62,673 bases of DNA from Desulfocapsa sp. GTDB lineage: Bacteria; Desulfobacterota; Desulfobulbia; Desulfobulbales; Desulfocapsaceae. Below the pieces are notes generated by a model, which made no database searches, was not told the origin of the DNA, and worked only from the letters and a program-made list of their open reading frames with translations. Shown here in pieces: positions 1 to 8,893 of this stretch. The stretch spans positions 1-62,673 of the forward strand of contig VMSP01000060.1 of the NCBI GenBank assembly GCA_013792135.1, in the 5' to 3' direction. The position numbers and the translations under genes are program-made. Within the stretch, counting starts at the first letter, position 1. Each line of letters opens with the position of its first letter.

Positions 1-74
1 CCTCGCAATGCCTCCAGAGCGACCTTCGCTTTGAACTCGGGAGTATGGAACTTTCTCTTCTTCGCTTCACTCAT
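1..74 (-). CDS. IS3-family transposase OrfA, N-terminal 24 residues only
   Basis: Reading the minus strand from the ATG at 74-72 gives MSEAKKRKFHTPEFKAKVAL and four more residues before the window edge. This is the start of the HTH_Tnp_1 domain of IS3-family OrfA proteins, where (K)RKFTPEFKAKVALEAL is a hallmark. OrfA binds the IS ends and is normally extended into the OrfAB transposase by programmed -1 frameshifting. Only the first helix is visible, so neither intactness nor the IS subgroup can be judged. Confidence 0.85.
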   Translation of the reverse strand, partial: MSEAKKRKFHTPEFKAKVALEALR

Positions 75-133
75 ATTGTCTTGTCCCTGGTGGTTACGTA
101 TAGCTTAAACTACTGTCTCAAAACTGGGGTCCA
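1..133 (-). mobile_element. End of an IS3-family insertion sequence (rest outside window)
   Basis: The minus strand of the first bases encodes the N-terminus of an IS3-family OrfA. The segment between that start codon and about position 133 reads, on the minus strand, TGGACCCCAGTTTTGAGACA and onward. It starts with TG and has the ACCCC and TTTTGAGACA core typical of IS3-family terminal inverted repeats. I place the element end at about 133 by this TG rule; a few bases either way are possible. The other end and any target duplication lie outside the window. Confidence 0.82.
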
Positions 134-1724
134 CTATAGATTTTCCGGTAATGAATCAACTCTTACTGCCAGAAACATTGCTGCCTTTCAGACCATCATC
201 GATGGTCAGCTTAACTTGATGCATGGTTTTGATATACATGTGTCAAATGTTAGATTGGATGGCTTTAAAATTCAAAATTGTCGTGCCAATAATGGAGTAG
301 ATGGGCATGGAGGCGGTGTTTCTGTTACAAATAGCTCTACTCTGGTTATTGCCAATTGTACTTTCTTGAATAACAGTAGCAGTTCTACTGGGGGCGGGCT
401 TTTTATATACAACTCCTCTGCGGTAAAGATTGAGAATTGTCTCTTTGCCAGGAATAGTTCAGGAGTTGGTGGGGCGATTCATTCTTACAATTCTGACATT
501 ATTGTATCTTTCTGTATATTTAATATTAACTTGGCCAACCTTGGAGAAAAACGTGGCGGGGCAATTAGGGCATATTCGAAAAGTGTCCAGATTAATAGTT
601 GTATTTTTACCGGTAATATGGCGGAACAGGGAGGCGCTGTTGAATTAAATGATAATACTGGCAGCGTGATTCAATGCTCCGAATTCAAAAGTAATCGGGC
701 TGAAAGTGCCGATCCGGCAAGGGGGGCAGGAGGTGCTATTGCTCTTTTGAAGGTGAGTGCTGAGTCTTCTGTGTCGATCAGGCAGTGCCTGTTTCAGGAT
801 AATGTGAGTAGTCTGGAAGGTGGTAGTCTATGGTCGTACTATGTTCCTGTATTGATTCAGGACAGCAATTTTGTCGGTAATAGCGCCGTCAATGGTGGAG
901 CTTTGATGCTGGACTATAAAACTACCCAGCAAAATACCGTGCAGCGCTGCCTGTTTTCCGGAAATACGGCAACCACGACTGGGGGAGCGATACGTTCCTA
1001 TAAGCGCAGTATGGTGATCGAAGACTCTGTCTTTTCCCATAACTCAGCTCCCGGTGCCGGTGCCATCGGATTACATGCTGGATCTCTAGCTCCAGTTCCA
1101 GATCCAGCATACACGGTTACCATGAAATATTGTACCTTGTATGGAAATGAGGCCACCGGCCCTGTAAATGGCACTGGTGATGGCTATGGGGGAGCAATGT
1201 TGAACATAAAAACTCAATTATTCCTTTATAATTGCATCTTCTGGGGAAACAGTGCAGCAGCAACAACCACAGATCCAGATATATGGAATGGAAATACTAG
1301 TTCCATGGAAACTTGGAATACAGATTTACAATCTTTATCAGGTGATCATGATTCTTATGTTGAAAATCACTACGCACCTTTCTCCCAGGATCCATTGTTT
1401 GAAGATGCAGATGGTGTCGATAATATTGCCGGAACAGTGGATGATAACTTTCGTCTCTTAGACGGGTCTCCCTGTATTGATCAGGCGAATGACTCTTATA
1501 AAACCCTCTGCGACCTGTCTCCTGCTACGCGAGTTGTTTCTTCAGATGTTGGAGCATATGAAAAATTTATATCCCCATTTTCACCCACATCCTGTTCTTC
1601 TTCCGTAACCTGTCCAGCTTTTCCTGCTATTTCTCCACCACCCGTTACCCCGCCGACAATTTCTCCGTCATCGTCTTCTGGTAAGTCTCTTCCCTCTATA
1701 TTTATGCTTCTTTTGAAAAAGTGA
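134..1724 (+). pseudogene. Secreted Pmp-like beta-helix protein, 5' end lost to IS insertion
   Basis: The protein is built of degenerate repeats of about 25 residues ending in GGA(I/V/L), each preceded by C-x-F-x-x-N. At least ten are visible, for example GGGLFIY, GGAIHSY, GGAIRAY, GGAVEL and GGALML. This is the pattern of the polymorphic outer-membrane protein (Chlam_PMP) repeat and of right-handed parallel beta-helices, which act at or outside the outer membrane. A Ser/Pro-rich linker follows, then the last residues LPSIFMLLLKK. The frame stays open leftward to an ATG at 45, but bases 1-133 belong to the IS. The signal peptide and first coils of the original protein are therefore gone. The IS-derived 29 residues (start MELSLLRFTH) happen to be hydrophobic, so an accidental chimeric protein is possible but unproven. 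The C-terminal tail resembles that of the GDSL esterase at 39130-39849. Confidence 0.8.
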
Positions 1725-1747
1725 TAGATGGAGTATGTTTACAGACA

Positions 1748-1785
1748 AACGATTAACAACTTATCATAATAAGTTGTTAATCGTT
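1748..1785. repeat. Perfect 17-bp inverted repeat with 4-nt loop
   Basis: Bases 1748-1764 (AACGATTAACAACTTAT) are exactly complementary to 1769-1785, separated by the loop CATA. It lies 24 bp after the beta-helix stop codon and before the glycan operon. It probably ends or insulates transcription, but no U-run follows on either strand, so it is not a canonical intrinsic terminator. It could also be a binding site or a scar of a mobile element. Confidence 0.75.
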
Positions 1786-1831
1786 GAGAATTACTACTCC
1801 GATTTGTTATATCCCCTGTTTTCGTTCTTTT

Positions 1832-1859
1832 TTGACTGTAACAGATATAATCTTATGGT
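1832..1859 (+). promoter_or_regulatory. Possible sigma-70 promoter of the glycan operon
   Basis: TTGACT at 1832-1837 and TATGGT at 1854-1859 are separated by 16 bp, in the only non-coding gap before the first glycosyltransferase. A perfect TATAAT also lies at 1846-1851 but has no -35 at the right distance. A GGTAGCTG at 1857-1864 recalls part of the JUMPstart element, but the ops core GGCGGTAGC is absent. This is a weak, pattern-only call. Confidence 0.3.
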
Positions 1860-1909
1860 AGCTGAGGTTTTATTGTTATCTTGAGAGTTGATTGATATGA
1901 ATATGTTCA

Positions 1910-3043
1910 ATGAAAATAATGAATATTTTACACGTCTATAGAACATATTTCCCTGATACGCAGGGCGGATTGGAGGAAACTGTTCGGCAGATCTGTTTGA
2001 ATACAGCTCCTTTCGGCGTCAAGCATCGCATATTTACCTTGAGTCAGAAACCTGATCCGGCCATTTTGCAATTTCCTGAGGCTGAGGTTTATCGTTTCCC
2101 ACTTTCTTTTGAAATTGCGTCCTGTGGCTTTTCGATTGCAGGTGTTATTGGATTTAAAAAACTTGTAGAGTGGGCGGATCTTATTCACTACCATTTTCCT
2201 TGGCCATATGAAGATTTGTTGCATTTTCTTTGCAATGTTCAAAAACCGACCCTCGTCTCTTATCAGTCTGATATAATACGGCAACAGGGACTTCTTAAAA
2301 TCTATTCTCCTCTGCAGTATCTCTTTTTATCTAGTGTTACAAAAATCATTACGACTTCTCCAAATTATTTGCAAAGTAGTCATGTTCTGACCACTCTTAA
2401 TAGAGACATAGAGATTATCCCAAATGGTCTGGATGAAAAGGGATATTCTTCCTTGTCTTTTAAGAAGAGAGAATATGTGCGGGAAAGGTTTAGTTCTGAC
2501 TATTTTTTGTTTATTGGGGTGTTGCGTTATTATAAGGGGCTGCAGTATCTGCTGGATGCCGCCAGGGATGCTGCTTTTACTGTTCTCATTGCTGGCAGTG
2601 GTCCCATGGAACAGGAACTGAAAGACCAGGCCCGGCGTCTTGGTTTGAAAAATGTGAAGTTTCTTGGGTATGTGGAAGATGATGAAAAAATTGCCCTCAT
2701 TCAGGACGCACGAGCTATAGTCTTTCCCTCTTGTGAGCGTTCAGAGGCCTTCGGTATCACTTTACTTGAAGGTGCGATGTTTGCTAAACCTTTAATTACT
2801 GCTGAGATTGGTACAGGGACTACATATATTAACAGGGATCGGGAAACCGGGCTTGTGGTTGTGCCAAAAGATCCTGTGTCTCTACGAGCGGCAATGGAAA
2901 TATTATATTTCAACAAGGGTTTTGCCATGCGAATGGGAGTGGGGGCCAGAAAACGATTTGAGTTGTTGTTTACAGGTCAGGAAATGGGCAGGAAATATGT
3001 AAAGGTGTATCGTGACCTCTTGCATCGGGACGAACTCGTTTGA
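1910..3043 (+). CDS. Family 4 glycosyltransferase (GT-B)
   Basis: This 377-residue cytoplasmic enzyme should transfer a sugar from a nucleotide donor to a lipid-linked glycan. The N-terminal Rossmann half begins MKIMNILHVYRTYFPDTQGG, with the GG loop that contacts the acceptor/donor cleft. The C-terminal half shows the GT4 pattern: FIGVLRYYKGLQYLLDA (about residue 195), AGSGPMEQEL, FLGYV, then a SERSEAFGITLLEGA segment containing the E-x7-E donor-binding motif. The start is the ATG at 1910; a second ATG at 1919 would remove three residues. It opens the glycan operon, and its stop overlaps the TTG start of the next gene. Donor and linkage cannot be read from sequence. Confidence 0.9.
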   Translation: MKIMNILHVYRTYFPDTQGGLEETVRQICLNTAPFGVKHRIFTLSQKPDPAILQFPEAEVYRFPLSFEIASCGFSIAGVIGFKKLVEWADLIHYHFPWPYEDLLHFLCNVQKPTLVSYQSDIIRQQGLLKIYSPLQYLFLSSVTKIITTSPNYLQSSHVLTTLNRDIEIIPNGLDEKGYSSLSFKKREYVRERFSSDYFLFIGVLRYYKGLQYLLDAARDAAFTVLIAGSGPMEQELKDQARRLGLKNVKFLGYVEDDEKIALIQDARAIVFPSCERSEAFGITLLEGAMFAKPLITAEIGTGTTYINRDRETGLVVVPKDPVSLRAAMEILYFNKGFAMRMGVGARKRFELLFTGQEMGRKYVKVYRDLLHRDELV

Positions 3044-3984
3044 AGATTAGAAATGCTGCAGATCACATTCTAGTGACTGGAGCCAATGGTTTTATCGGTA
3101 CGGCTTTATGTAACTCATTTGAGATGTTGCAGATATCTTATCTGCCGGTTTTGCGTCAAATCGATACCTCGGAAAGAAAGAGTGCGCTTGTTGCGGATAT
3201 CAATGAATTCACCGATTGGTCTTCAATCCTGCCTGGAATTTCTGCTATTGTTCATTTAGCTGCTCGGGTCCATGTGCTCAAAGATGACAGTGTCGATCCG
3301 TTAACTGAATTCCGCCGGATCAATCTTTATGGTACTTTGAATCTGGCCCGTCAGGCGGCAGCCCATGGGGTTCGGCGGTTTATTTACCTGAGCACTATTA
3401 AAGTGAATGGTGAAGAAACATTTGACCGAGCCTTTAGAGCAGAGGATGTCCCGGCCCCTGTGGATCCCTATGGAATCTCGAAGTTTGAAGCAGAAACAGC
3501 TCTGCGGAAGATTGCTGGTGAGACGGGCATGGAGGTTGTTATCATCCGTCCGCCGCTGGTCTATGGAAGGGGTGCAGCTGGAAACTTCGGACGTCTCCTG
3601 GATTTGGTTAAGAAAAATATTCCCTTACCCTTGGCAGCAATCAACAACAGAAGAAGTCTGGTTTATGTGGAGACGTTATGTGATTTGATCAGGGTCTGTT
3701 TATGGCATCCCAAGGCGCCAGAAGAAGTTCTGCTTGTCTCTGAAGGAGATGATATTTCCACCCCGGAGTTGATTCGAAAGATGGCAAAATATTGTGGACG
3801 AGATGCAAGAATGGTTTTTGTACCAGTCATTTTTTTACGATTGGCAGGAAGAGTGACTGGACGTAGTCATGAAATTCAGCGATTGATCGGTAATCTTCAG
3901 ATTGATAGCTCCGCAACCAGAGAGAATCTCCAATGGCATCCTCCGTTTACTCTTGAACAAGGCCTGAAACGGAGTATTTCATGA
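3040..3984 (+). CDS. NAD-dependent sugar epimerase/dehydratase (WbpV-like SDR)
   Basis: This 314-residue extended short-chain dehydrogenase has the NAD-binding motif GANGFIG at about residue 15, the LAARVH segment and the catalytic Y-x3-K (YGISKFE) near residue 146. Close homologues such as WbpV make the nucleotide sugar used by the adjacent polyprenyl-phosphate transferase, typically by 4-epimerisation or reduction of a UDP-N-acetyl-6-deoxyhexose. The TTG start overlaps the previous stop codon (TTGA), which implies translational coupling; no in-frame ATG precedes the GxxGxxG motif. The next gene overlaps its end by 4 bp. Together with the following two genes it reproduces the wbpV-wbpL-wbpM order of Pseudomonas O-antigen loci. 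The exact product is uncertain. Confidence 0.82.
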   Translation: MKIRNAADHILVTGANGFIGTALCNSFEMLQISYLPVLRQIDTSERKSALVADINEFTDWSSILPGISAIVHLAARVHVLKDDSVDPLTEFRRINLYGTLNLARQAAAHGVRRFIYLSTIKVNGEETFDRAFRAEDVPAPVDPYGISKFEAETALRKIAGETGMEVVIIRPPLVYGRGAAGNFGRLLDLVKKNIPLPLAAINNRRSLVYVETLCDLIRVCLWHPKAPEEVLLVSEGDDISTPELIRKMAKYCGRDARMVFVPVIFLRLAGRVTGRSHEIQRLIGNLQIDSSATRENLQWHPPFTLEQGLKRSIS

Positions 3985-4991
3985 GCCTTTGGTATTATGC
4001 GCTGCTTTTTCTTGGCTCATTGTTGCTTACGGGGGTGTTCAGTCGCTATGCTGTAAAAACACGTTTGCTGGATGTTCCGAATTATCGGAGTTCACATAGT
4101 ATCCCAACACCTCGTGGTGGTGGGCTTGCGATTATTGTGACATTTCTGGCTGGGAGTTTATTGTTGGTACAGTTTGCTGTTCTTCCTGTTAAAGTATTTC
4201 GTGGTGTGAGTTTATGCAGTGGGCTTGTGATAGGGATCGGTCTTTGGGATGATTTTCGTTCTGTGCCGTCCTCAGTACGTCTTGCTATACACTTACTTGC
4301 TTCATCCCTGGTGGTCTTTTGGCTGGTTACAGTATATTCGCCATTCCTGACAGCAGCGTTTTCTAGGGGATGGTTCGGTACCATACTTACTGTCATAAGT
4401 ATGACCTGGCTTCTGAATCTGTTTAATTTTATGGATGGTATTGATGGTATTGCTGCTCTGGAAACAATAAGCGTTGCCGGCAGTGCGATGCTTCTGCTCT
4501 GGTTCACTGGTGCCGCTGGTATGTATGTCTATTGGTTTGGAATACTGTTCGTGGCTGCAGCAGGTTTTCTTGTTTGGAACTGGCCGCCAGCAAAAATATT
4601 TATGGGAGATGCCTGCAGTGGTTTCTTGGGATTTTGTTTTGGCATACTTGCGATAATGACTTCTGTCGATACAAAAATGACTCTTTGGACCTGGCTGATT
4701 CTGCTCGGGGTGTTTATTGCTGATGCAACAGTGACATTGTTGCGGCGCATATTTCGAAAAGAACGATTTTTTGAAGCCCATCGCAGTCACGCCTATCAGA
4801 TTCTTTCAAGGCGTTGGCATTCACATAAAAAAGTGACATTAGGTGTTTTGGCTGTTAATATACTATGGCTTTTTCCTTGTGCCTTCTTTTCTATATCCTG
4901 GCCATGTTATGGCCTTTTTTTTGCCATTATATCCTATGTGCCTTTGCTCTTTTTTTGTCTGATGATTGGGGCAGGTACAACCAATGAGTAG
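3981..4991 (+). CDS. Polyprenyl-phosphate N-acetylhexosamine-1-phosphate transferase (WbpL/WecA family)
   Basis: This 336-residue polytopic inner-membrane protein of the MraY/WecA (PNPT) superfamily transfers a sugar-1-phosphate to undecaprenyl phosphate and so starts repeat-unit or primer synthesis. Visible signatures are HSIPTPRGGG at about residue 39, NFMDGIDG (the Mg-binding DGIDG region) near residue 149, MGDACSGFLGF near 208 and the C-terminal HRSHAYQIL basic loop. About ten hydrophobic segments cover the chain. It overlaps the upstream SDR by 4 bp (ATGA). The pairing with the WbpV-like SDR suggests the substrate is UDP-FucNAc, UDP-QuiNAc or UDP-GlcNAc, by analogy only. A second, unrelated initiating enzyme of PHPT type lies at 51568-52983. 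Confidence 0.9.
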   Translation: MSLWYYALLFLGSLLLTGVFSRYAVKTRLLDVPNYRSSHSIPTPRGGGLAIIVTFLAGSLLLVQFAVLPVKVFRGVSLCSGLVIGIGLWDDFRSVPSSVRLAIHLLASSLVVFWLVTVYSPFLTAAFSRGWFGTILTVISMTWLLNLFNFMDGIDGIAALETISVAGSAMLLLWFTGAAGMYVYWFGILFVAAAGFLVWNWPPAKIFMGDACSGFLGFCFGILAIMTSVDTKMTLWTWLILLGVFIADATVTLLRRIFRKERFFEAHRSHAYQILSRRWHSHKKVTLGVLAVNILWLFPCAFFSISWPCYGLFFAIISYVPLLFFCLMIGAGTTNE

Positions 4992-5050
4992 AACTTTCAT
5001 TTACGATCTGATGCCAGTCTTGCTGGTGGTATGATTTTTAAAGCAGGTTT

Positions 5051-6889
5051 ATGGCAAAGAAATTTTTTAAATTAATTCTTTTAAATCGTTGGTCAGCCTT
5101 GGTGCATGATCTGACGTGTGTGCCGCTGGCATTAACACTGGCATACTGGCTGCGTTTTAACCTTGGTCCTATTCCCCTTCAATATCAACAATCTCTTCTC
5201 ACATTGATTCTTTTTGCAGTACCTGTGCAAGGGATATTTTTTTGGTATTCAGGTCTGTATCGTGGTCTTTGGCGTTTTGCCTCAATCCCTGATCTGGTAA
5301 GAATTTTCAAAGTGGTAGGACTTGGTAGTCTTGTTATTTTAGCAATTACTTTTCTTTGGACTCGCCTGCAGGGGATTCCTCGTTCGGTTTTTCTGTTGTA
5401 TCCGTTGCTACTTGTTGCTGGTCTGTCTGCTTCCAGAATCGCATATAGATGGTATAAAGATAATCGGCTTGGTTTTTCTTCTCAAGAGGGGACTCGTACG
5501 TTGATTGTCGGTGCCGGTCGGGCGGGGGAAATGCTGGTCAGGGATCTACTACATCGTGTTGAATATCATCCACTGGCTTTTCTTGATGATACTCCAGGGA
5601 TGTATAAACGCGAGATTCATGGTGTCCCGGTTCAGGGAGGCACACACCAACTTGGTGATATTTGCAGGTTATTGTCGGTTGAGCTTGTCTTGTTCGCCAT
5701 ACCCTCTGCCAATAAAGCTTTGCTGCAACGATTGGTTCTGGAGTGTAACCAGATCGGAGTACGGTGTCAGACTCTTCCTTCAGTGTTTGAAATGGCTGGA
5801 CATCAGGTAGATGCAAAAAAATTAAGATCTGTCACGGTTGAGGACCTGTTGGGAAGAGAGGTTGTGGAACTGGATTATGACGCCATTGCCGGATATCTTA
5901 CCGGTAAGGTGGTGCTGGTTACAGGTGGTGGTGGTTCTATTGGTTCAGAGCTTTGCCGTCAAATTGCAGCTCAGAAGCCAGCACAACTTATCGTGTTTGA
6001 TAATGGAGAATTTAATCTTTATACCATTGAATATGAATTGCGTCATAGCCTTTCTAATATTGTGTTTGATGCTGTTCTTGGTGATGTGAAAAATCAGGAC
6101 CGCGTTAATTGGCTATTTAAAACGTACCGGCCGGATGTCGTATATCATGCGGCCGCTTATAAGCATGTTCCCATGGTAGAGGCCAATCCCGTGGAAGGTG
6201 TTGGTAATAATATATTTGGGACAAAGGTTGTTGCCGATGCCGCAGATCGATACAGTGCCGGGCGTTTTGTCCTGGTCTCCACGGATAAGGCTGTTAATCC
6301 CGTCAACGTGATGGGGGCAACCAAGAGGATTGCTGAAATTTATTGCCAGAATCTGAATAGTCGTTCCAAAACTCAATTTATAACGACTAGGTTTGGAAAT
6401 GTTCTTGGTTCTGCCGGTTCAGTGGTTCCCTTGTTCCAGAAACAGATTGAAAAGGGCGGTCCTGTCACTGTTACTCATAAAGATATTACCCGATATTTCA
6501 TGACCATCCCCGAATCAGTCAGTCTCATTCTGCAAGCTGGCGCCATGGGGGGAGGCGGAGAAATTTTTGTCCTTGATATGGGAAAACCAGTTCTGATTCA
6601 TGACCTGGCAAAACAGATGATCCAGCTTTCCGGGTTGAAGGTGGAAAAAGATATTAAAATTGTTTATACCGGATTGCGCCCTGGTGAAAAATTGTATGAA
6701 GAATTATTGCACGAAAGTGAGGTGTTGAAAAGAACAACTCATGAGAAACTTTTTCTTGCCCACAGTCGCAATGTGGACTGGAGTTGGCTTGGGAATCAGT
6801 TGGCCGAGTTAGAGCGTGTTTCGGTTTCACGGGATGTTGGAAAAATGCTGACCATCATGCATGATATCGTCCCTGAATTTAAGGAGTAA
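5051..6889 (+). CDS. Membrane UDP-GlcNAc 4,6-dehydratase (WbpM/CapD family)
   Basis: This 612-residue enzyme has four N-terminal membrane helices (residues 1-120), a first Rossmann unit (LIVGAGRAGEM, about residue 154) and a C-terminal SDR domain. That domain shows GGGGSIGSE near 293, YHAAAYKHVPM near 365, STDKAVNP near 408 and MGATK where most SDRs have Y-x3-K. The Met replacement is characteristic of the WbpM/FlaA1 group of 4,6-dehydratases. The product, a UDP-4-keto-6-deoxy-N-acetylhexosamine, is the precursor of QuiNAc, FucNAc and similar sugars, and fits the two upstream genes. The start ATG follows AAGCAGG. It is full length, with no broken motif. Confidence 0.92.
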   Translation: MAKKFFKLILLNRWSALVHDLTCVPLALTLAYWLRFNLGPIPLQYQQSLLTLILFAVPVQGIFFWYSGLYRGLWRFASIPDLVRIFKVVGLGSLVILAITFLWTRLQGIPRSVFLLYPLLLVAGLSASRIAYRWYKDNRLGFSSQEGTRTLIVGAGRAGEMLVRDLLHRVEYHPLAFLDDTPGMYKREIHGVPVQGGTHQLGDICRLLSVELVLFAIPSANKALLQRLVLECNQIGVRCQTLPSVFEMAGHQVDAKKLRSVTVEDLLGREVVELDYDAIAGYLTGKVVLVTGGGGSIGSELCRQIAAQKPAQLIVFDNGEFNLYTIEYELRHSLSNIVFDAVLGDVKNQDRVNWLFKTYRPDVVYHAAAYKHVPMVEANPVEGVGNNIFGTKVVADAADRYSAGRFVLVSTDKAVNPVNVMGATKRIAEIYCQNLNSRSKTQFITTRFGNVLGSAGSVVPLFQKQIEKGGPVTVTHKDITRYFMTIPESVSLILQAGAMGGGGEIFVLDMGKPVLIHDLAKQMIQLSGLKVEKDIKIVYTGLRPGEKLYEELLHESEVLKRTTHEKLFLAHSRNVDWSWLGNQLAELERVSVSRDVGKMLTIMHDIVPEFKE

Positions 6890-6964
6890 ATTTAATAAAA
6901 TTGAACTGGAAATTTTTTTTGTTATCCGTAATTCTTTCATCGGTTGCATAAAACACTATATCTC

Positions 6965-7939
6965 ATGTCAATTTCTTGTGTTGCTCAGAAAAGGCCCTTG
7001 ATCTCGATCATACTTCCCACTTGGAACGGCGCGGCATTTATGCGAGAACTGCTTGGGGTGTTATGCAGTCAGACGGTTCTTTTTAATGAGTTGTTGGTTG
7101 TTGATTCTTCCTCTAGTGATCAAACGGTTGAAATTGCTAAAGAATTTGGTGCTGAAGTTGTGGTTATTCCCGAAGAAGAATTTGATCATGGGGGAACCCG
7201 GACCATGATATCCAAACAAGCACAGGGGGATATCCTGATCTTTCTTACTCAGGATGCTGTTCCTACCTCGACTGACGCGCTAGTAAAACTTATCCAACCT
7301 TTGTTGTCAGATGAGACTATTGCCGTCACCTATGGTCGTCAACTGCCAAATCGTGACGCTACGCTGCTTGCTGCACATTTGCGTTCTTTTAATTATCCAA
7401 ATCAAACGGTTGTACGCAGTTTTGCTGATCGAGAGCGGCTTGGATTTCAAACTGTATTTGTCTCAAATTCCTTTGCAGCCTATCGCAAGATTGCCCTTGC
7501 CGAGGTAGATTATTTTAAAAGCGGCTTAATTTTTGGTGAGGATACCTGTGCGGTTGGTCGGTTATTGATGCGGGGCTATAAAGTCGCCTATGTGAGTGAT
7601 GCGATGGTCTTTCATTCACACAATTATAGCTGCTTACAGGAGTTTAGGCGCTCATTTGATATTGGAGTGCTGCATGTTACGGAAGAATGGTTGCTTGATA
7701 CCTATGGACGTGCCGAGGGAAGAGGTTGGCAATATGTCAAATCTGGCGTCATTCACCTCATGAATGTTAAAAAAGCGTTGTTGCCAAATTTCTTCTGGAG
7801 GATATTTCTCAAGTTTATTGGCTATAAACTAGGGTACAATTTTCAGTCATTGCCGCAATGTTTGATTCCCTTCTTGAGCATGCATCGATCTTGGTGGGTT
7901 AGCTTTAGAGATGCGTCTGTGTTTCATAAGACTTTGTAA
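6965..7939 (+). CDS. Family 2 glycosyltransferase (rhamnosyltransferase-like)
   Basis: This is a GT-A enzyme of about 324 residues. It opens with RPLISIILPTWNGAAFMRE, has DSSSSDQTVEIA, the region ILIFLTQDAVP containing the Q/D-D metal site, and GEDTCAVGRLLMRGYKVAYV, the acceptor-side ED motif. The FDHGGTR segment is typical of rhamnosyltransferase-like GT2 proteins such as WbbL/RfbF. I chose the ATG at 6965; an in-frame TTG at 6944 would add seven residues. It ends 5' of a long stretch that holds only a decayed fcl gene. The predicted role is addition of a deoxysugar to the growing glycan; the sugar identity is inference. Confidence 0.85.
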   Translation: MSISCVAQKRPLISIILPTWNGAAFMRELLGVLCSQTVLFNELLVVDSSSSDQTVEIAKEFGAEVVVIPEEEFDHGGTRTMISKQAQGDILIFLTQDAVPTSTDALVKLIQPLLSDETIAVTYGRQLPNRDATLLAAHLRSFNYPNQTVVRSFADRERLGFQTVFVSNSFAAYRKIALAEVDYFKSGLIFGEDTCAVGRLLMRGYKVAYVSDAMVFHSHNYSCLQEFRRSFDIGVLHVTEEWLLDTYGRAEGRGWQYVKSGVIHLMNVKKALLPNFFWRIFLKFIGYKLGYNFQSLPQCLIPFLSMHRSWWVSFRDASVFHKTL

Positions 7940-8076
7940 AGAAAGATCATTACTGTTTTGAGTGGGAAGCCCTTGGTCTTTTGGGAGAATTGTTCGCGAA
8001 CCAAAATATATAGGGATCAGTAAAAAAATGATCAAATGATACTCAGTTGTTTATCCTGCTGGGAACCAGTAATATG

Positions 8077-8856
8077 TATTGCTGGTCATACTGGCAGTTG
8101 TCAGAGTGGGAGATTCTCTGACCAATGATGCCACTTTTCACGCAGACTTTATTTGTTAACATCTGGTAATTTAGAATAATATTATTTATGCTGCGTGGCA
8201 GCTAGGGGTAAAAATACTGTTATTTCTTTACAGTTCGTTTATTTACCCTAAGCTTGCGTCCCCATCCCATGAAGGAAGAATGTTTTCTCCCCGGGCCTTT
8301 TGAACCAAACAATGAAATGTATGCAATTGCTAAGATTGCCGGTATCAAGATGTGTGAAGCGTATAATTGTCAGTATAGAACCAGTTATTTATTTTGCTGT
8401 TATGCCGATTAATCTATATGCGGTTGGAGATCATTATGGTTTGCATAATTCCCATGTGTTACCAGCCTTGATATGTAAAATGCATGATGCAAAACATGGA
8501 GGTCCAAAAAAGGTCATACTCTAGGGTAACTGGTACACCACACAGGAACTTTTTGCACTGTGATTTCACCATGCCGATGCGATTGTTTTTTACTCTCATT
8601 GGAAAGAGATACTCTGTTTTTCTCGCTACCTTTAAGAGGACCGCTTTTAATTAATATCAGATACGGAATGGATATCACAATCCAGCAGTTTGTCGAAAAG
8701 ATACGCAGGATTATCGATTTTACCAATAAAATCATCAGGGATGAAACGAAATCGGACTGCACCCCTCAAAAACTCCTTGATGTCAATCGGATGACGTTTT
8801 AGGTTGGCAACCAACTGTCTCGTTAACAGACGGTATTTAAGATATCTATATCAATT
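8077..8856 (+). pseudogene. fcl: Decayed GDP-L-fucose synthase (fcl) gene
   Basis: Translating the three frames piecewise recovers ordered blocks of GDP-L-fucose synthase: IAGHTG (8077), then NDATFHADFI and [13 protein letters not shown] with two in-frame stops (8124-8215), then [14 protein letters not shown]. After a frameshift come [20 protein letters not shown] and [14 protein letters not shown], which contains the catalytic Y-x3-K. Another shift gives [35 protein letters not shown] and VTGTPHRNFLHCDF. The final frames give ADAIVFLLSLE, YGMDITIQQFVEKI, CTPQKLLDV and GWQPTVSLTDGI (to about 8856). Roughly 60 residues after the N-terminal glycine loop are missing. At least four frameshifts and several stops rule out function. 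The enzyme would convert GDP-4-keto-6-deoxymannose, the product of Gmd encoded at 11094, into GDP-L-fucose. Confidence 0.93.
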
Positions 8857-8893
8857 ATTCGACCGATATGGTTGAGGTGCAAGTCGCCCATTA

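Noticed and set aside
45-133. ATG at 45 as the native start of the beta-helix protein
   Set aside because: Bases 1-133 are the end of an IS3 element encoding OrfA on the other strand, so this start is not ancestral.
1773-1785. TTGTTAATCGTT in the hairpin arm also occurs near 35960
   Set aside because: The second site has no complementary arm and the region is AT-rich, so chance is the simpler explanation.
1857-1864. GGTAGCTG resembling part of the JUMPstart/ops antitermination element
   Set aside because: The ops core GGCGGTAGC is missing and the flanks do not match the longer JUMPstart consensus; eight bases are not enough.
8300-8524. Open frame of 74 codons as an independent small gene
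   Set aside because: Its second half matches Fcl while its first half matches Fcl in another frame, so it is a piece of the decayed fcl gene.
8560-8802. Open frame of 80 codons as an independent small gene
   Set aside because: It encodes the C-terminal Fcl segment (DITIQQFVEKI, CTPQKLLDV) and is part of the same pseudogene.
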